A stretch of DNA of 64,000 nt from Sediminibacillus albus (GCF_900101125.1 NZ_FNFL01000005.1:124001-188000), one strand, 5' to 3'; numbered from the stretch's first letter, positions 51,722 to 61,993 are shown. A program made the numbers and translations. Notes: generated by a model from the letters alone, not told the origin.

Positions 51722-52369
51722 TTAAACTTTTTTGTAAGAGAAAACTTTATTTAAAAAACCATTACCTTTAATCAGAATATTCCACGTGATGAAACTTATA
51801 ATAAAGGTGAAAACGAGTGACAATATCGGCGGCACTTGATAGACGAATTTCTCCAAATCGATTAACTTCTCAATAGAAATTGTTATTAATGAACTTAAAA
51901 CGATTAAACAGAATACCGGGAGAAAGAATAAACGCTTATTTTTATATACTCTCTTTTTTATTAACCATCTGGAAAATAAAACTAACCCGAAGCAAAGGAC
52001 AGGAAAAAGAATGAAGTCAAGCAAAGATATGGAAAAGCTGCCCGTCATTGTTTTATTCATAAAAAGAATACAAATGGAAACAATAAAGATATACACAAAT
52101 AGTTTCATTGTTTGTTTGAACGAATTATTAGGCAATTCCCTTACAAGCTCATCGCAATATTCTTTTGGATTTCTTCCTATCACATCGATTAATAGTCGGT
52201 CCTTTTTCTGCGCCTCTAAAGCATGAAGGTAAATCTCCTGTAACAGTTCATCTGCTCTATTTGAATCAACCCTGCTATTTCGTATGTACATATCTAATTG
52301 ATCATAGGTTTTTTGATTTGCTTCATTTAATTCGTTTTTATATCTGTTTTTAAGATAATACACACTCAA
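51722..52369 (-). CDS. HAAS-domain membrane protein paired with a PadR regulator
   Basis: A 215-aa protein. Residues 1-85 are soluble and helical (YKNELNEANQKTYDQLDMYIRNS; ADELLQEIYLHALEAQKKDR; PKEYCDELVRELP), fitting the HAAS/DUF1700-DUF1129 type. Four membrane helices follow (MKLFVYIFIVSICILFM; LLDFILFPVLCFGLVLFS; FFLPVFCLIVLSSLITI; PPILSLVFTFIISFITWNI). HAAS proteins normally sit beside PadR regulators, as here. Role unknown; membrane stress signalling is the usual guess. Confidence 0.8.
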   Translation of the reverse strand: MSVYYLKNRYKNELNEANQKTYDQLDMYIRNSRVDSNRADELLQEIYLHALEAQKKDRLLIDVIGRNPKEYCDELVRELPNNSFKQTMKLFVYIFIVSICILFMNKTMTGSFSISLLDFILFPVLCFGLVLFSRWLIKKRVYKNKRLFFLPVFCLIVLSSLITISIEKLIDLEKFVYQVPPILSLVFTFIISFITWNILIKGNGFLNKVFSYKKV

Positions 52370-52463
52370 ATTTTCACCTTCTATAATTTAACTTATGAAT
52401 ATGCACTGATTAGACCATAATCCTTTATATAGTTGGATGCGCCTTCATAAGTTAGAACAATCA

Positions 52464-52814
52464 TTAAGAAATGGTTTCATTTTTGTAATCATCATCTTTT
52501 GTATAAATACTTTTTTTAACAGCCTTATTAACAGAATCCCAAAAGTGCTTAAATTCTAATAAAGATTGCTCGCCCTTTTCTGTTAAAGAATAGTACTTTC
52601 TATTTGGACCATCTGAAGAAGGCCTCATTTCTCCCTTTATTAATTCTTTTTTTTCCATTCTTAGCAGCAAGGGATAGATACTCCCGTCGCCAATTAAAAA
52701 ACCGTTTTGTTTTAATTTATCAAGCAATTTATAACCATATGTTTCTTTTTCTGATATTATCCCTAAAATAGCTCCCTCTAACACGCCTTTAAGTAATTGG
52801 GTTTTCTCAATCAA
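52464..52814 (-). CDS. PadR family transcriptional regulator
   Basis: A 116-aa winged-helix regulator: KGVLEGAILGIISEKETYGYKLLDKLKQNGF, then GDGSIYPLLLRMEKKELIKGE and the wing DGPNRKYYSLTEKGEQSL. The start is TTG with GGAG eight bases upstream. It probably represses its own operon (PadR, HAAS protein, 53-aa protein). Its inducer is unknown. Confidence 0.9.
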   Translation of the reverse strand: MIEKTQLLKGVLEGAILGIISEKETYGYKLLDKLKQNGFLIGDGSIYPLLLRMEKKELIKGEMRPSSDGPNRKYYSLTEKGEQSLLEFKHFWDSVNKAVKKSIYTKDDDYKNETIS

Positions 52815-52936
52815 TTCTCCATCTCCAAACGATTAAAAATCCACTAACTTGTTATGTAAGCTAGTGGATTGATAATAACACGATTGATTTAAAACATCAA
52901 CGTTTTTCTTTTCCCTAATACCTAAGTGAATGAATG

Positions 52937-53536
52937 TTAATAAACCTGATAAACTTGACCTGTCTGGGCGCCTTCAACACTTTTAACATATGCGTTCGCA
53001 ACTTTGGCAGCTGGTACTGGATTAAAGCCTTTAAAAAACTCTCCATATTTGCCTAAAGATTCTTCCAGGACGGTGGGACTTACAGTATTAATCCGTATAT
53101 TGCGTTTCAGTTCAATCGCTGCGGATTTGACAAAACTGGCAACCGCACCATTTGCCATAGCTGCTGAACTTCCTCTTAAAATAGGATCATCCATCATGAT
53201 TCCAGTCGTTAGTGTGAAGCTTCCACCCTCATTAATATATTTTTGTCCAATCAATACTAGATTCACTTGACCCTTCAGCTTACTATCAATCGCTATTTCA
53301 TTTAGTTCCGGCGTAAGTTCACTTAAATGCCCAAAGTGGGATGCTCCTGTTGTGCTTATCACAGCATCCATATTAGATAGATCTTTATACATTTGCTCTA
53401 TACTATCAGATGATGTAATGTCTACTTTATAATCTCCCGTTGATTTACTAGCGATTATAACTTCATGATTCGTTTTTAACTTATCAGCCACCGATTTTCC
53501 TATAGTTCCAGTACCGCCTATTAACAAAACCTTCAT
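52937..53536 (-). CDS. Short-chain dehydrogenase/reductase
   Basis: A 199-aa compact SDR: GGTGTIGKSVADKL (NAD(P) site at residues 7-20), VDITSSDS, ISTTGAS and NGAVASFVKSAAIELKRNIRINTVSP. The catalytic position usually YxxxK reads N-G-A-V-A-S-F, so the Tyr is missing, as in some small SDR-like proteins (YwnB/DUF-type); activity may be altered. Substrate unknown. Monocistronic. Confidence 0.85.
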   Translation of the reverse strand: MKVLLIGGTGTIGKSVADKLKTNHEVIIASKSTGDYKVDITSSDSIEQMYKDLSNMDAVISTTGASHFGHLSELTPELNEIAIDSKLKGQVNLVLIGQKYINEGGSFTLTTGIMMDDPILRGSSAAMANGAVASFVKSAAIELKRNIRINTVSPTVLEESLGKYGEFFKGFNPVPAAKVANAYVKSVEGAQTGQVYQVY

Positions 53537-53694
53537 ACTATCACTCCTATTATAAAATCATAATATGGCCTATGTTACTTTATTTGTTAATCTATTTCGA
53601 GGAAATACAGAGAAATTCTTAGATGTTTAGTCTTGCAAATAACGAGGTAGACAAATACATGTCCTTACAAGATTACAGGAAAGGATGTGTCATC

Positions 53695-54582
53695 ATGCCA
53701 AAAAATCCATTAGAAAAATATTACAACAAAGATTTTCCCAAACAATATCAAAACCCGCCAGGAATCCAAAAAGAAATGGATCCTGTTCCGGATTGTGGAG
53801 AAAAAAGCTATGAAGGTTCCGGCCAACTGAAAGGTAGAAAAGCCCTGATTACCGGGGGCGATTCAGGTATCGGCCGCGCTGCCGCGATTGCGTATGCACG
53901 GGAGGGAGCCGACGTTGCCATTAACTATCTTCCCGTCGAAGAACCAGATGCCCTGGAAGTGAAAGAGTTAATCGAACAAGAAGGGCAAAAGGCAGTCCTG
54001 CTGCCTGGAGATTTACGCGAAGAAGAATTTTGCCGATCATTGGTACAAGATGCGGTTAAGAAGCTGGACGGGCTCGATACATTAGTACTTGTTGCCGGTG
54101 AACAACAGGCAGTAGAAGATATCGCAGACCTTACAACAGAACAAATCGTATCTACTTTCCAGACAAATGTATTTTCCATGTACTGGATGGTTCAAGAAGC
54201 GCTTCCTCATATGCCTGAAGGAAGTTCCATTATCACCACCTCTTCCGTAGAGGGCTATAATCCTTCACCGCTGTTATTGGATTATGCAGCGACGAAAAGT
54301 GCGATTATCGGTTTTACAAAATCACTGTCCAAGCAGTTGTCCTCAAAAGGGATACGGGTGAATTCCGTGGCGCCTGGACCATTTTGGTCTGCCCTGCAAA
54401 TTTCCGGCGGCCAGCCGCAGGAAAACATTCCGAAGTTCGGAAAGGAAACACCAGAAACACCGATGCAGCGCGCAGGCCAGCCTGTTGAGCTGAGCGGAAT
54501 TTACGTTTTCCTGGCATCTGAACAAGCCAGCTATGTAACAGGTCATGTCTACAGTGCAACCGGAGGATTAAATGCAAATTAA
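53695..54582 (+). CDS. SDR family oxidoreductase (YhdF/general-stress type)
   Basis: A 295-aa SDR with an N-terminal extension ([20 protein letters not shown]) typical of glucose-dehydrogenase-like stress proteins such as YhdF. The NAD(P) site is [22 protein letters not shown]; the active site is [21 protein letters not shown] with YxxxK; C-terminal [15 protein letters not shown] at 53695 has GGAAAGGATG upstream; the longer reading from 53623 lacks a ribosome site. A weak sigma-B-like pair (GTTTAG ... GGTAGA) around 53626-53652 would fit stress control. Confidence 0.88.
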   Translation: MPKNPLEKYYNKDFPKQYQNPPGIQKEMDPVPDCGEKSYEGSGQLKGRKALITGGDSGIGRAAAIAYAREGADVAINYLPVEEPDALEVKELIEQEGQKAVLLPGDLREEEFCRSLVQDAVKKLDGLDTLVLVAGEQQAVEDIADLTTEQIVSTFQTNVFSMYWMVQEALPHMPEGSSIITTSSVEGYNPSPLLLDYAATKSAIIGFTKSLSKQLSSKGIRVNSVAPGPFWSALQISGGQPQENIPKFGKETPETPMQRAGQPVELSGIYVFLASEQASYVTGHVYSATGGLNAN

Positions 54583-54606
54583 CTCTTAACTTAAACTTGT
54601 CAAAAA

Positions 54607-54637
54607 AACGTGCTCCCTGTTGAGGGCACGTTTTTTT
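54607..54637 (+). terminator. Terminator of the YhdF-like SDR gene
   Basis: ACGTGC (54608-54613) pairs with GCACGT (54626-54631), extended by TC/GA, and is followed by TTTTTTT. Confidence 0.9.
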
Positions 54638-54736
54638 GTATTTAGTATGACATTCATGGAAATTCCGATATATTGTTTACTTAAAAAAGCATTTTTGCAG
54701 GCTTTTTACATAGAATTCTTTTAGAGGTGATGCAAA

Positions 54737-55177
54737 GTGGCTAGAGTAAAATTTACAGACAAAGACGTTGATTTAGTGGCAAGGATGATGCGGGCAGAAG
54801 CCGAAGGTGAAGGAAAGCAAGGGATGCTTATGGTCGGTAATGTTGTTGTAAATCGACTAAAAGCCGATTGTTTAGATTTTGAAGATTTGAGATCGATACG
54901 GGATGTTATTTTTCAAGTACAAGGAGGAAACTATTCTTTTGAAGCAGTACAAAAAGGCAATGTTTTTTATAACAGAGCAAGAAGTGCCGAAAAAAGGTTA
55001 GCCAGACAAACCTTAAACTATTGGAGAGAACATCCTTCCAAGTTTGCCCTTTGGTATTTCAACCCTTATGGTGAATGTCCGCCTAGCTGGTACGGCCAGC
55101 CGTTCACAGGGCAATATAAACAGCACTGCTATTATGAACCCCTGGCTAATACATGCGAAAGTGTATATGGATGGTAA
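54737..55177 (+). CDS. cwlJ: Spore cortex-lytic hydrolase CwlJ
   Basis: CwlJ (146 aa) is a SleB-family hydrolase that degrades spore cortex peptidoglycan at germination, activated by Ca-dipicolinate. VDLVARMMRAEAEGEGKQGMLMVGNVVVNRL contains the catalytic Glu; ALWYFNPYGECPPSWYGQPF and KQHCYYEPLANTCESVYGW match B. subtilis CwlJ nearly throughout. The start is GTG with GAGGTGA upstream. No gerQ partner gene lies next to it. Confidence 0.95.
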   Translation: MARVKFTDKDVDLVARMMRAEAEGEGKQGMLMVGNVVVNRLKADCLDFEDLRSIRDVIFQVQGGNYSFEAVQKGNVFYNRARSAEKRLARQTLNYWREHPSKFALWYFNPYGECPPSWYGQPFTGQYKQHCYYEPLANTCESVYGW

Positions 55178-55215
55178 AGAATGAGGTTGGGACAAAAGGA
55201 TAGCGGCCAAAACCC

Positions 55216-55264
55216 ATCGAACGATGATTCGAAATCCTTAGGATTCGAACTCGTTCGATTTTTT
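55216..55264 (+). terminator. Terminator of cwlJ
   Basis: ATCGAACGA (55216-55224) pairs with TCGTTCGAT (55251-55259); an inner stem (ATTCGAAATCC/GGATTCGAA) adds length, followed by TTTTTT. Confidence 0.85.
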
Positions 55265-55329
55265 CTAATGCTTAATTTAAACCGCGGAAACAGTGACAAC
55301 TTTTTTCCTTTTTAACAAGGTTGGGTGCT

Positions 55330-55690
55330 TAAATTTGCGTCGGCAGCATACTTCGCTTTCCATGGATGTAGCTTCAGTCTCCTTGAAAATAAAGGAGTCA
55401 TTTTCTTCAAGCGATGAGTCGGGTTCCTTGTCCTCAGATGCAAAAACGGCTTCTTCCGAAGTCTTCAAGCTCGTGCTGATCTCACTGAAGTCTGCGTATT
55501 CTGCCTGCGCTGATACGCCTGTTCTTACTTCCTTGCATAACCAACGCTCCGGAAATACACTACGCTTTCCGCGGGCGGCTGGTAAGCCTCCTCGAGCTAG
55601 CGCTCTGCGGGGTCTCACCGAGGCCTTACTCCCGCAGGCGTCTCCGTGGATTTCCTCCACTGATAGTCTGCCTGCTGTTTTCAGCAGTAC
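55330..55690. repeat. Dispersed intergenic repeat, copy 2 (long form)
   Basis: It contains GGCAGCATACTTCGC near 55345 (compare CAGCATACTTCGT at 18607) and a GC-rich part 55535-55680 homologous in inverse orientation to 18685-18750. Relative to copy 1 there is an extra stretch of roughly 40 bp (55593-55632), which forms a stem with TAAGCCTC and GAGGCCTTA as arms. Long reading frames exist on both strands here but are low-complexity and have no ribosome site. The rest of 55178-55943 is featureless. Confidence 0.7.
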
Positions 55691-55943
55691 ACAAATGCTT
55701 ATGATTTCCTCTAGATCGCGGTATATTAACACTTATCGGATAAAGAAATACAAGCAATTCAGCTGTCATCACCGCTTCTCCCTCAAGCCTGCAGCTTAGT
55801 CCGCTCCTTTCGATGATTTCTCCCTATTCAATATTATTAGCAGTAAAAAAATAGGAACTGTATATCAAAAGAAACCTTAACTTAGGCACTATTTCTGCCG
55901 ATATTAGGAAGGTATTACATTTTACATATATAGGAGGAATATT

Positions 55944-57401
55944 ATGTTAGACATCCATTCGCTCAACAAACAATACATTGCCGGCTCATGGGTTGATGGA
56001 AAAAGCACCCGTACATTGAGCGATAAAAACCCATACAATGGTGAAGTAATAACGGAATTCAAGATGGCTACAACAGAAGATGTGGATGCTGCTTATTCAG
56101 CAGCACAAGCAGCTATGGGTGAATGGAATCAAATTAACCCTTATCAACAACGAGACATTCTCGAGAATGCTGTGACGTATATTGATGCTCACGAAGAGGA
56201 GATCACGAACCTCATTATCGATGAACTTGGCGGTACAAGATTAAAAGCTGCATTTGAAATCGGCCTTGTCAAAAATATGATTAAGGAAGCAGCAACTTTT
56301 CCGCTTAAGAAGGAAGGCAAAATCCTGCCATCCGTTGAAAATGGAAAGGAGAACCGCCTATATCGTATGGCCGCTGGTGTCGTTGGAGTTATCAGCCCTT
56401 TCAACTTCCCATTTTTCTTGTCCGTTAAATCGATTGCCCCTGCAATAGGCGCGGGTAATGGGGTTGTTCTAAAAGCGCATGAAGAAACACCTATAGTCGG
56501 TGGTACATTGATTGCAAAGATATTTGAAGAAGCTGGCCTTCCCAAAGGTTTGTTCAATGTAGTGGTCACTGACATTAGTGAAATTGGTGATTCATTTGTG
56601 GAGCACCCTATTCCAAGGATCATCTCATTTACCGGGTCCACCGGTGTAGGTAGACATATCGCCCAGCTAGCCGCAAAGCATTTTAAAAAACCTCTGCTGG
56701 AATTAGGAGGAAACAGCGCATTTATCATTTTGGACGATGCTGATATCGACTATGCGGTTAACGCAGCAACATTCAGCCGATTTACCCACCAGGGACAGAT
56801 TTGCATGTCCGCTAACCGTATCATTGTCCATCAATCGGTTTATGACGAGTTTATTAGCAAATACAGAGATAAAATTGCTTCACTTAAAACCGGCGATCCA
56901 CGAGACCCTAACACCGTTATTGGACCGGTCGTAAACGAAAGAGCAGCCCAGACCCTCAAAGCACTGATTGAAAAAGGCATTGAACAGGGTGCTACACCAC
57001 TGCTAAAAGGTGATATTTCAGGAAATATGGTAGAACCAACGATCCTGACTGATGTCACTTCGGATATGGCCGTTGCCCAAGAGGAAATGTTTGGTCCCGT
57101 TGTCAGTGTCATTACATTTGAAACAGACGAAGAGGCAATCCGAATTGCTAATGACGCTAACTTCGGCCTAAGTGGTGCGGTGCACACAAGTGATGGAGAG
57201 CGCGGTGTCCAGTTAGCCAAACAGGTACATACTGGCATGATTCACGTAAACGACATCACGATCAATGATGAACCAATTGTCGCGTTCGGCGGCGAAAAAC
57301 AATCAGGTCTAGGCCGGCTGAACGGGGAATGGAGTCTTGAGGAATTTACGACTTTAAAATGGATCTCGATCAACTATGGCCAGCGACAATTTCCCTACTA
57401 G
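55944..57401 (+). CDS. Aldehyde dehydrogenase (YfmT/vanillin dehydrogenase-like)
   Basis: A 485-aa NAD(P)-dependent aldehyde dehydrogenase: [36 protein letters not shown], coenzyme loop SFTGSTGVG, general base Glu in [10 protein letters not shown], and catalytic Cys in [11 protein letters not shown]. Length and neighbour (a YfmS-like receptor) match B. subtilis yfmT-yfmS, whose YfmT oxidises vanillin and related aromatic aldehydes. A strong AGGAGGAAT precedes the ATG. The exact substrate is inferred. Confidence 0.9.
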   Translation: MLDIHSLNKQYIAGSWVDGKSTRTLSDKNPYNGEVITEFKMATTEDVDAAYSAAQAAMGEWNQINPYQQRDILENAVTYIDAHEEEITNLIIDELGGTRLKAAFEIGLVKNMIKEAATFPLKKEGKILPSVENGKENRLYRMAAGVVGVISPFNFPFFLSVKSIAPAIGAGNGVVLKAHEETPIVGGTLIAKIFEEAGLPKGLFNVVVTDISEIGDSFVEHPIPRIISFTGSTGVGRHIAQLAAKHFKKPLLELGGNSAFIILDDADIDYAVNAATFSRFTHQGQICMSANRIIVHQSVYDEFISKYRDKIASLKTGDPRDPNTVIGPVVNERAAQTLKALIEKGIEQGATPLLKGDISGNMVEPTILTDVTSDMAVAQEEMFGPVVSVITFETDEEAIRIANDANFGLSGAVHTSDGERGVQLAKQVHTGMIHVNDITINDEPIVAFGGEKQSGLGRLNGEWSLEEFTTLKWISINYGQRQFPY

Positions 57402-57421
57402 ACCAAAAAGGAGGAGATAAA

Positions 57422-58282
57422 ATGACCGAAGTTAAAACAGAAACAGCGACCGAATCAGAACTTTTAGATGCCTTTGTCAAAGTGGCTCCCGTCTTAAATC
57501 AACTGATAAATGATGATATCACGGTCGGTATCTATGATACAGAAAAACTAATCATCAACATTCCCGGGGAAACATTCTCGCTTAATGTCAGTCCCGGTGA
57601 TCCGCTTGCAGAGGGTGACATTATCACGAATGCCATTAAAGAAAACCGGGCGAAATCAGAAATGGTACCGAAAGAATTATTCGGCTTTCCGCTTATCGCC
57701 CGCGCCATCCCACTACGTGATGAGAATGGCACAGTTATTGGCGGCGTAGGCATCGGTACCAGTCTGGAAAAAGCCAATAAACTTCACGAAGTGGCCGAAA
57801 GTCTTTTAGCAATAGTAGAACAGTCTGCTGCTTCTGTCCAAGAAATCACAGGCTCCATAAACGACTTGGCCCACCACGTAACAGATGTTTCGTCACAAGT
57901 GAAAAAGGTTAGTGAAAGTACAGATGAAATCGGTGAAATCTCCACAGTGGTCAAAGGCATTTCTGAGCAAAGCAACCTGCTCGGTCTGAATGCATCGATT
58001 GAAGCCGCACGTGCGGGTGAAGCCGGCAAAGGATTCGGTGTCGTTGCTGAAGAAATTCGAAAACTTGCCAATAACTCAAAAGATAATGTCAAAAAAATCA
58101 ACGATGCTACCAAAAATATTCAAAACCTGATTGCCAAACTGGATGATGCATTTTCTGGTATCAATAAAATGACCGACACACAGGCAACTGCAATCACGGA
58201 TATCTCTTCCACAGTGCAAGAAATCAGTACAAGCGCTCAGGACTTAGCCAAATTAGCTGAAAACCAGCTGGACACGAAATAA
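57422..58282 (+). CDS. yfmS: Soluble methyl-accepting chemotaxis protein (YfmS-like)
   Basis: A 286-aa cytoplasmic chemoreceptor without membrane helices. Residues 1-115 form the sensor domain ([42 protein letters not shown]); residues about 125-286 form the coiled-coil signalling domain with the hairpin tip [38 protein letters not shown] at 179-215. Same length as B. subtilis YfmS. ATG at 57422 has AAAGGAGGAG upstream; it begins 20 bp after the aldehyde dehydrogenase stop, so both are co-transcribed. It should interact with CheA/CheW and monitor a cytoplasmic ligand, perhaps a substrate or product of its partner. Confidence 0.92.
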   Translation: MTEVKTETATESELLDAFVKVAPVLNQLINDDITVGIYDTEKLIINIPGETFSLNVSPGDPLAEGDIITNAIKENRAKSEMVPKELFGFPLIARAIPLRDENGTVIGGVGIGTSLEKANKLHEVAESLLAIVEQSAASVQEITGSINDLAHHVTDVSSQVKKVSESTDEIGEISTVVKGISEQSNLLGLNASIEAARAGEAGKGFGVVAEEIRKLANNSKDNVKKINDATKNIQNLIAKLDDAFSGINKMTDTQATAITDISSTVQEISTSAQDLAKLAENQLDTK

Positions 58283-58301
58283 ACAAATCTATATGCAAGA
58301 A

Positions 58302-58342
58302 AACAACCTGGAAAGCATTCGAATTGTTTTCCAGGTTGTTTT
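58302..58342 (+). terminator. Terminator of the yfmT-yfmS pair
   Basis: AACAACCTGGAAA (58302-58314) pairs perfectly with TTTCCAGGTTGTT (58328-58340). The TT pair at the right end and following TTGTGG give a weak T run. Confidence 0.85.
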
Positions 58343-58490
58343 GTGGGCTTTTGATAATTTAATATAAGTGCAAAATATATCTCGGGGAATAGCTATGACT
58401 ATTTTTATACAGAAAAGAGAAGGCACTCTATCATTAAATATATGCCTTAACGGGCAAATACATGTTGAAAGAGGCCTTCTCATAAAAGCA

Positions 58491-60182
58491 TTATTTGGTT
58501 TGAACTGTTACTGTGCCTGCATCGGCCGGATGTACTCCATGACGATAATAGTCGGCATGAATAGGCTCCAGTGGTTTTCGTCCAAGGATGATGTCCGCTG
58601 CTTTTTCCGCCAACATCAACACCGGCGCATGGATATTACCATTGGTGACGTACGGCATGGCAGAAGCATCAACCACTCGCACATTGTCGAGCCCATGAAC
58701 CTTCATGGTTTGCGGATCTACGACAGACATAGGATCTGAAGCGGGCCCCATTTTTGCCGTACAAGACGGGTGAAGCGCTGTTTCAGCATCGTTCCTCACC
58801 CATTCCAAAATCTCCTCGTCTGTACGAACAGAAGGGCCAGGCGAGATTTCCCCTGAATTGTAAGGTGACATAGCTGGCTGAGATAAGATTTCCCGAGAAA
58901 CACGTACCGCTTCAATCCACTCACGCCGGTCCTGTTCGGTAGAAAGATAGTTGTAGACCATGCTCGGGTGCTCTTTAGGATCTTTCGAACGAATTTTTAA
59001 TGACCCGCGGGCATCGGAGTACATTGGTCCGACGTGTACCTGGAACCCGTGATCTGTTTCCGCTTTTTGGCCATCGTACCGCACCGCTACCGGAAGGAAG
59101 TGGAACATCAAATTAGGATAATCTACTTCATCGTTCGAACGGACGAAACCTCCACCTTCGAAATGGTTGGTTGCTGCCGGACCGGAGCGTCCCAGCAGCC
59201 ACTGCAAACCAATCCAAGGCATCCGCGCTTTATTTAAATTCGGCTGTTCTGAAACCGGCAGCGGACAAGCGTGTTGGATGTAAACTTCGAGATGATCCTG
59301 AAGGTTTTCTCCTACCCCTGGCAGGTCAACTACCGGTTCAATGCCAAGTGAGCGCAGGTGTTTGGCATCGCCCACCCCTGACAGTTGAAGTAGCTGCGGC
59401 GTGTTGATTGCACCGCCGGAGAGAATAACTTCACCTGCTTTGACTTGTTGCGTCTTGCCGTTTCGCCGATATGTTACACCGCTGGCGCGGGTACCATCGA
59501 AGTCGATATTCGTTACGAAAGCACGCGTTTTCACAGTAAGATTCGGACGATTCATAGCCGGACGCAAATATGCACGAGAAGCTGACAACCGCCTGCCTTT
59601 GTACACATGCTTATCAAACGGTCCGAATCCCTCCTGGCGAAAACCGTTCACATCAGGAGTTCGTGTGTATCCAGCCTCAACAGCTGATTCAAAGAAGGCT
59701 TGGAATAAAGGATTCGTAGCTGGCCCGCGTTCTAATTTTAGAGGTCCGGTGTGCCCACGAAGATCATCCTCTGGAGATCCCAAGGCATTCTCCATACGTT
59801 TGAAATATGGAAGACAATGCGCAAAGTCCCACGTTTCCATTCCTTGGTCGGCCCCCCAGCGTTCATAGTCCATCGGATTTCCTCGTTGGTAAATCATACC
59901 GTTGATGGAACTCGAACCTCCGAGCACCTTTCCCCGTGCATGGGGGATACGTCGGCCATTCATATAAGGTTCAGGATCGGATTCGTATCTCCAGTCGTAA
60001 AGCCGTTTCCCTGAGGGGAACGGCAAAGCTGCCGGCATTTGGATCAATAGGTCCCATGGATAATCACTGCGTCCTGCCTCTAGAACAAGGACACTTTTTT
60101 TCCCATCTTCACTTAGACGGTTGCCGAGAATAGACCCCGCGCTACCGCCCCCAACGATAACAATATCATATGTTTCATTCAT
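58491..60182 (-). CDS. betA: Choline dehydrogenase (BetA-type GMC oxidoreductase)
   Basis: A 563-aa FAD-dependent glucose-methanol-choline oxidoreductase: [19 protein letters not shown] at the N-terminus, [33 protein letters not shown], and C-terminal [10 protein letters not shown] with the active-site His region and [17 protein letters not shown]. It oxidises choline to betaine aldehyde. ATG at 60182 has AAGGAGGAG upstream. It lies 144 bp after gbsA and is transcribed from the gbsA promoter. B. subtilis uses the unrelated iron alcohol dehydrogenase GbsB for this step, so the cluster is a hybrid. Confidence 0.92.
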   Translation of the reverse strand: MNETYDIVIVGGGSAGSILGNRLSEDGKKSVLVLEAGRSDYPWDLLIQMPAALPFPSGKRLYDWRYESDPEPYMNGRRIPHARGKVLGGSSSINGMIYQRGNPMDYERWGADQGMETWDFAHCLPYFKRMENALGSPEDDLRGHTGPLKLERGPATNPLFQAFFESAVEAGYTRTPDVNGFRQEGFGPFDKHVYKGRRLSASRAYLRPAMNRPNLTVKTRAFVTNIDFDGTRASGVTYRRNGKTQQVKAGEVILSGGAINTPQLLQLSGVGDAKHLRSLGIEPVVDLPGVGENLQDHLEVYIQHACPLPVSEQPNLNKARMPWIGLQWLLGRSGPAATNHFEGGGFVRSNDEVDYPNLMFHFLPVAVRYDGQKAETDHGFQVHVGPMYSDARGSLKIRSKDPKEHPSMVYNYLSTEQDRREWIEAVRVSREILSQPAMSPYNSGEISPGPSVRTDEEILEWVRNDAETALHPSCTAKMGPASDPMSVVDPQTMKVHGLDNVRVVDASAMPYVTNGNIHAPVLMLAEKAADIILGRKPLEPIHADYYRHGVHPADAGTVTVQTK

Positions 60183-60326
60183 CTTCTGCTCCTCCTTGGA
60201 TGTCAAAAATTGAATGAAGGAATTAAAACGATAGCCAAAGCATTCATCAAAATCCCTTCATCATTTATTGAATCTAGCTGATTTTTTGTAATTTTATCTA
60301 TAGAAATTGAATATTAGATTGATAGC

Positions 60327-61799
60327 TTAGAACCAGTTAATCGATTCAGGTTTAAGGTTTTGGAAGATATGCTTTGTTTCTGTGTACTCTTCCATACCTA
60401 GCCTTCCTAGTTCACGGCCGATACCGGACTGCTTAAATCCACCCCATGGTGCATGTGGGAAGTAAAGATTGAATTCATTAATCCAAACAGTACCCATGCG
60501 CATCTTTGCTACACAACGTTCAGCTTTTGCAATATCGTTTGTCCATACGCCACCAGCAAGTCCGTAGATAGAGTCATTAGCAATCTTTACTGCTTCCTCT
60601 TCCGTACGGAATTTCTCAACCGTGATAACCGGACCAAAAGCTTCATCTTGAACAATGCTCATATCTGTTGTGCAGTCTGTGAAAATCGTAGGCAGGTAGA
60701 AAAATCCCCTTTGCAGTTCTGGATCTTCTGGACGACTGCCGCCGACTGCTAATGTAGCGCCTTCTTTAATACCTGTTTCTACATACTTTTCTACTTTCGC
60801 AAGATGCTCAGCTGAAATGAGCGGACCCATTTGCGTGTCTTCGTCAAATCCGCTGCCAAGCTTGAATTTCTTTACTCGCTCAACAAGCGCGTTTACGAAC
60901 TCATCGTGAATATCTTCTTCTACAATCAGCCTTGTGCCAGCGGAACAGATTTGTCCTGCATGGAAGAAGACCCCGTTTAATGCCTGGTCCACAGCTATGT
61001 CAAAATCTGCGTCAGCAAAGACGATGCTCGGATTTTTCCCGCCAAGTTCAAGGGCAAGCTTCTTCACATTCACACTGGCCGCTTGCATAATTTTCTTCCC
61101 GGTAACAATGCCGCCTGTAAAGGAAATAAGGTCTACATCCGTGTTACCAGACAACTCTGCACCAACTGTACTGCCAGAACCTAGTACCAGGTTAGCAACA
61201 CCACCAGGCACTCCCGCCTCTTCCATTAATTCGAACACTTTAATAGTAGTAAGTGGCGTAATTTCACTTGGCTTCATAATCAACGTATTTCCGGTGGCAA
61301 GCGCTGGAGCCAGTTTCCAAGACGCTTGAAGCAATGGATAATTCCACGGTGTAATTTGACCACAAACCCCAACTGGTACGTGAACCACTTTACTAATAGC
61401 GTTTGGCACTGGAGGATCAATCAGTTCCCCGCCATCTTTATCGGCAAGCTCTGCATAATAACGAAACACTCCAGCGATATCATCCATGTCTCCACGGCTT
61501 TCTTCTACTGTTTTACCTGTATCCAATGATTCCAAATTAGCAAGTTCTTCTTTATCTCTTTCAATTAATTCAGCAATTTTTCTCACGATAGCGCCCCGCT
61601 CCGTTGCTGGGGTCGTAGACCATTCTCCGTTATCAAATGCCTCTCTTGCCGCAGCGATTGCTGCTTTTGCATCTGATTCATCACCTTCAGGAACAGTAGC
61701 AATAACTTCCTGGTTAAATGGATTAATGATATCACGGGTATTTCCCAGGTTCGCGTCCACCCATTTGCCATTAATGTATTGTTGTTGTTTTAGATTCAA
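60327..61799 (-). CDS. gbsA: Betaine-aldehyde dehydrogenase
   Basis: GbsA/BetB (490 aa from the start used) oxidises betaine aldehyde to glycine betaine. ITPWNYPLLQASWKLAPALATGNTLIMKPSE, SFTGGIVTGKKI, Glu in LALELGGKNPSIVF and catalytic Cys in HAGQICSAGTR. Two TTG codons could start it; TTG at 61799 has GGAG nine bases upstream and gives the B. subtilis length. The promoter is 62 bp upstream and a palindrome lies between, fitting GbsR roadblock control. Confidence 0.95.
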   Translation of the reverse strand: MNLKQQQYINGKWVDANLGNTRDIINPFNQEVIATVPEGDESDAKAAIAAAREAFDNGEWSTTPATERGAIVRKIAELIERDKEELANLESLDTGKTVEESRGDMDDIAGVFRYYAELADKDGGELIDPPVPNAISKVVHVPVGVCGQITPWNYPLLQASWKLAPALATGNTLIMKPSEITPLTTIKVFELMEEAGVPGGVANLVLGSGSTVGAELSGNTDVDLISFTGGIVTGKKIMQAASVNVKKLALELGGKNPSIVFADADFDIAVDQALNGVFFHAGQICSAGTRLIVEEDIHDEFVNALVERVKKFKLGSGFDEDTQMGPLISAEHLAKVEKYVETGIKEGATLAVGGSRPEDPELQRGFFYLPTIFTDCTTDMSIVQDEAFGPVITVEKFRTEEEAVKIANDSIYGLAGGVWTNDIAKAERCVAKMRMGTVWINEFNLYFPHAPWGGFKQSGIGRELGRLGMEEYTETKHIFQNLKPESINWF

Positions 61800-61847
61800 A
61801 TCTATCAACTCCAATTTTTAAATTAAATTAAGTTTATTAAAAATATA

Positions 61848-61860
61848 TTTAACGTTTAAA
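61848..61860. promoter_or_regulatory. Candidate GbsR operator downstream of the gbsA promoter
   Basis: TTTAACGTTTAAA is a 13-bp near-palindrome just past the -10 of the gbsAbetA promoter, where GbsR acts as a roadblock in B. subtilis. A related TTTAATATTAAA followed by the same AATG occurs at 62767 upstream of the binding-protein gene. Confidence 0.5.
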
Positions 61861-61889
61861 AATGTAACATGTATTTATAAGGCTGTCAA
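61861..61889 (-). promoter_or_regulatory. Sigma-A promoter of gbsA-betA
   Basis: Minus strand: perfect TTGACA, 17-bp spacer, TACATT. Confidence 0.85.
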
Positions 61890-61993
61890 AGTTATAATAC
61901 ATATAAAAGTTTAGAAGGAGTCAATATTCGCTAGAATAGTTATGATTAAGGAGGTTGCAGGCCTTACACTTGGTTAAAATTACGTGTAACCAT

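Noticed and set aside
55293-55799. Long open frames on both strands in the cwlJ-aldehyde dehydrogenase gap
   Set aside because: They cover the dispersed GC-rich repeat, have no ribosome site and low-complexity Ser/Glu-rich translations; treated as repeat DNA.
59401-59868. 155-residue plus-strand frame opposite betA
   Set aside because: It is the antisense shadow of the high-GC betA coding sequence; no ribosome site or family resemblance.
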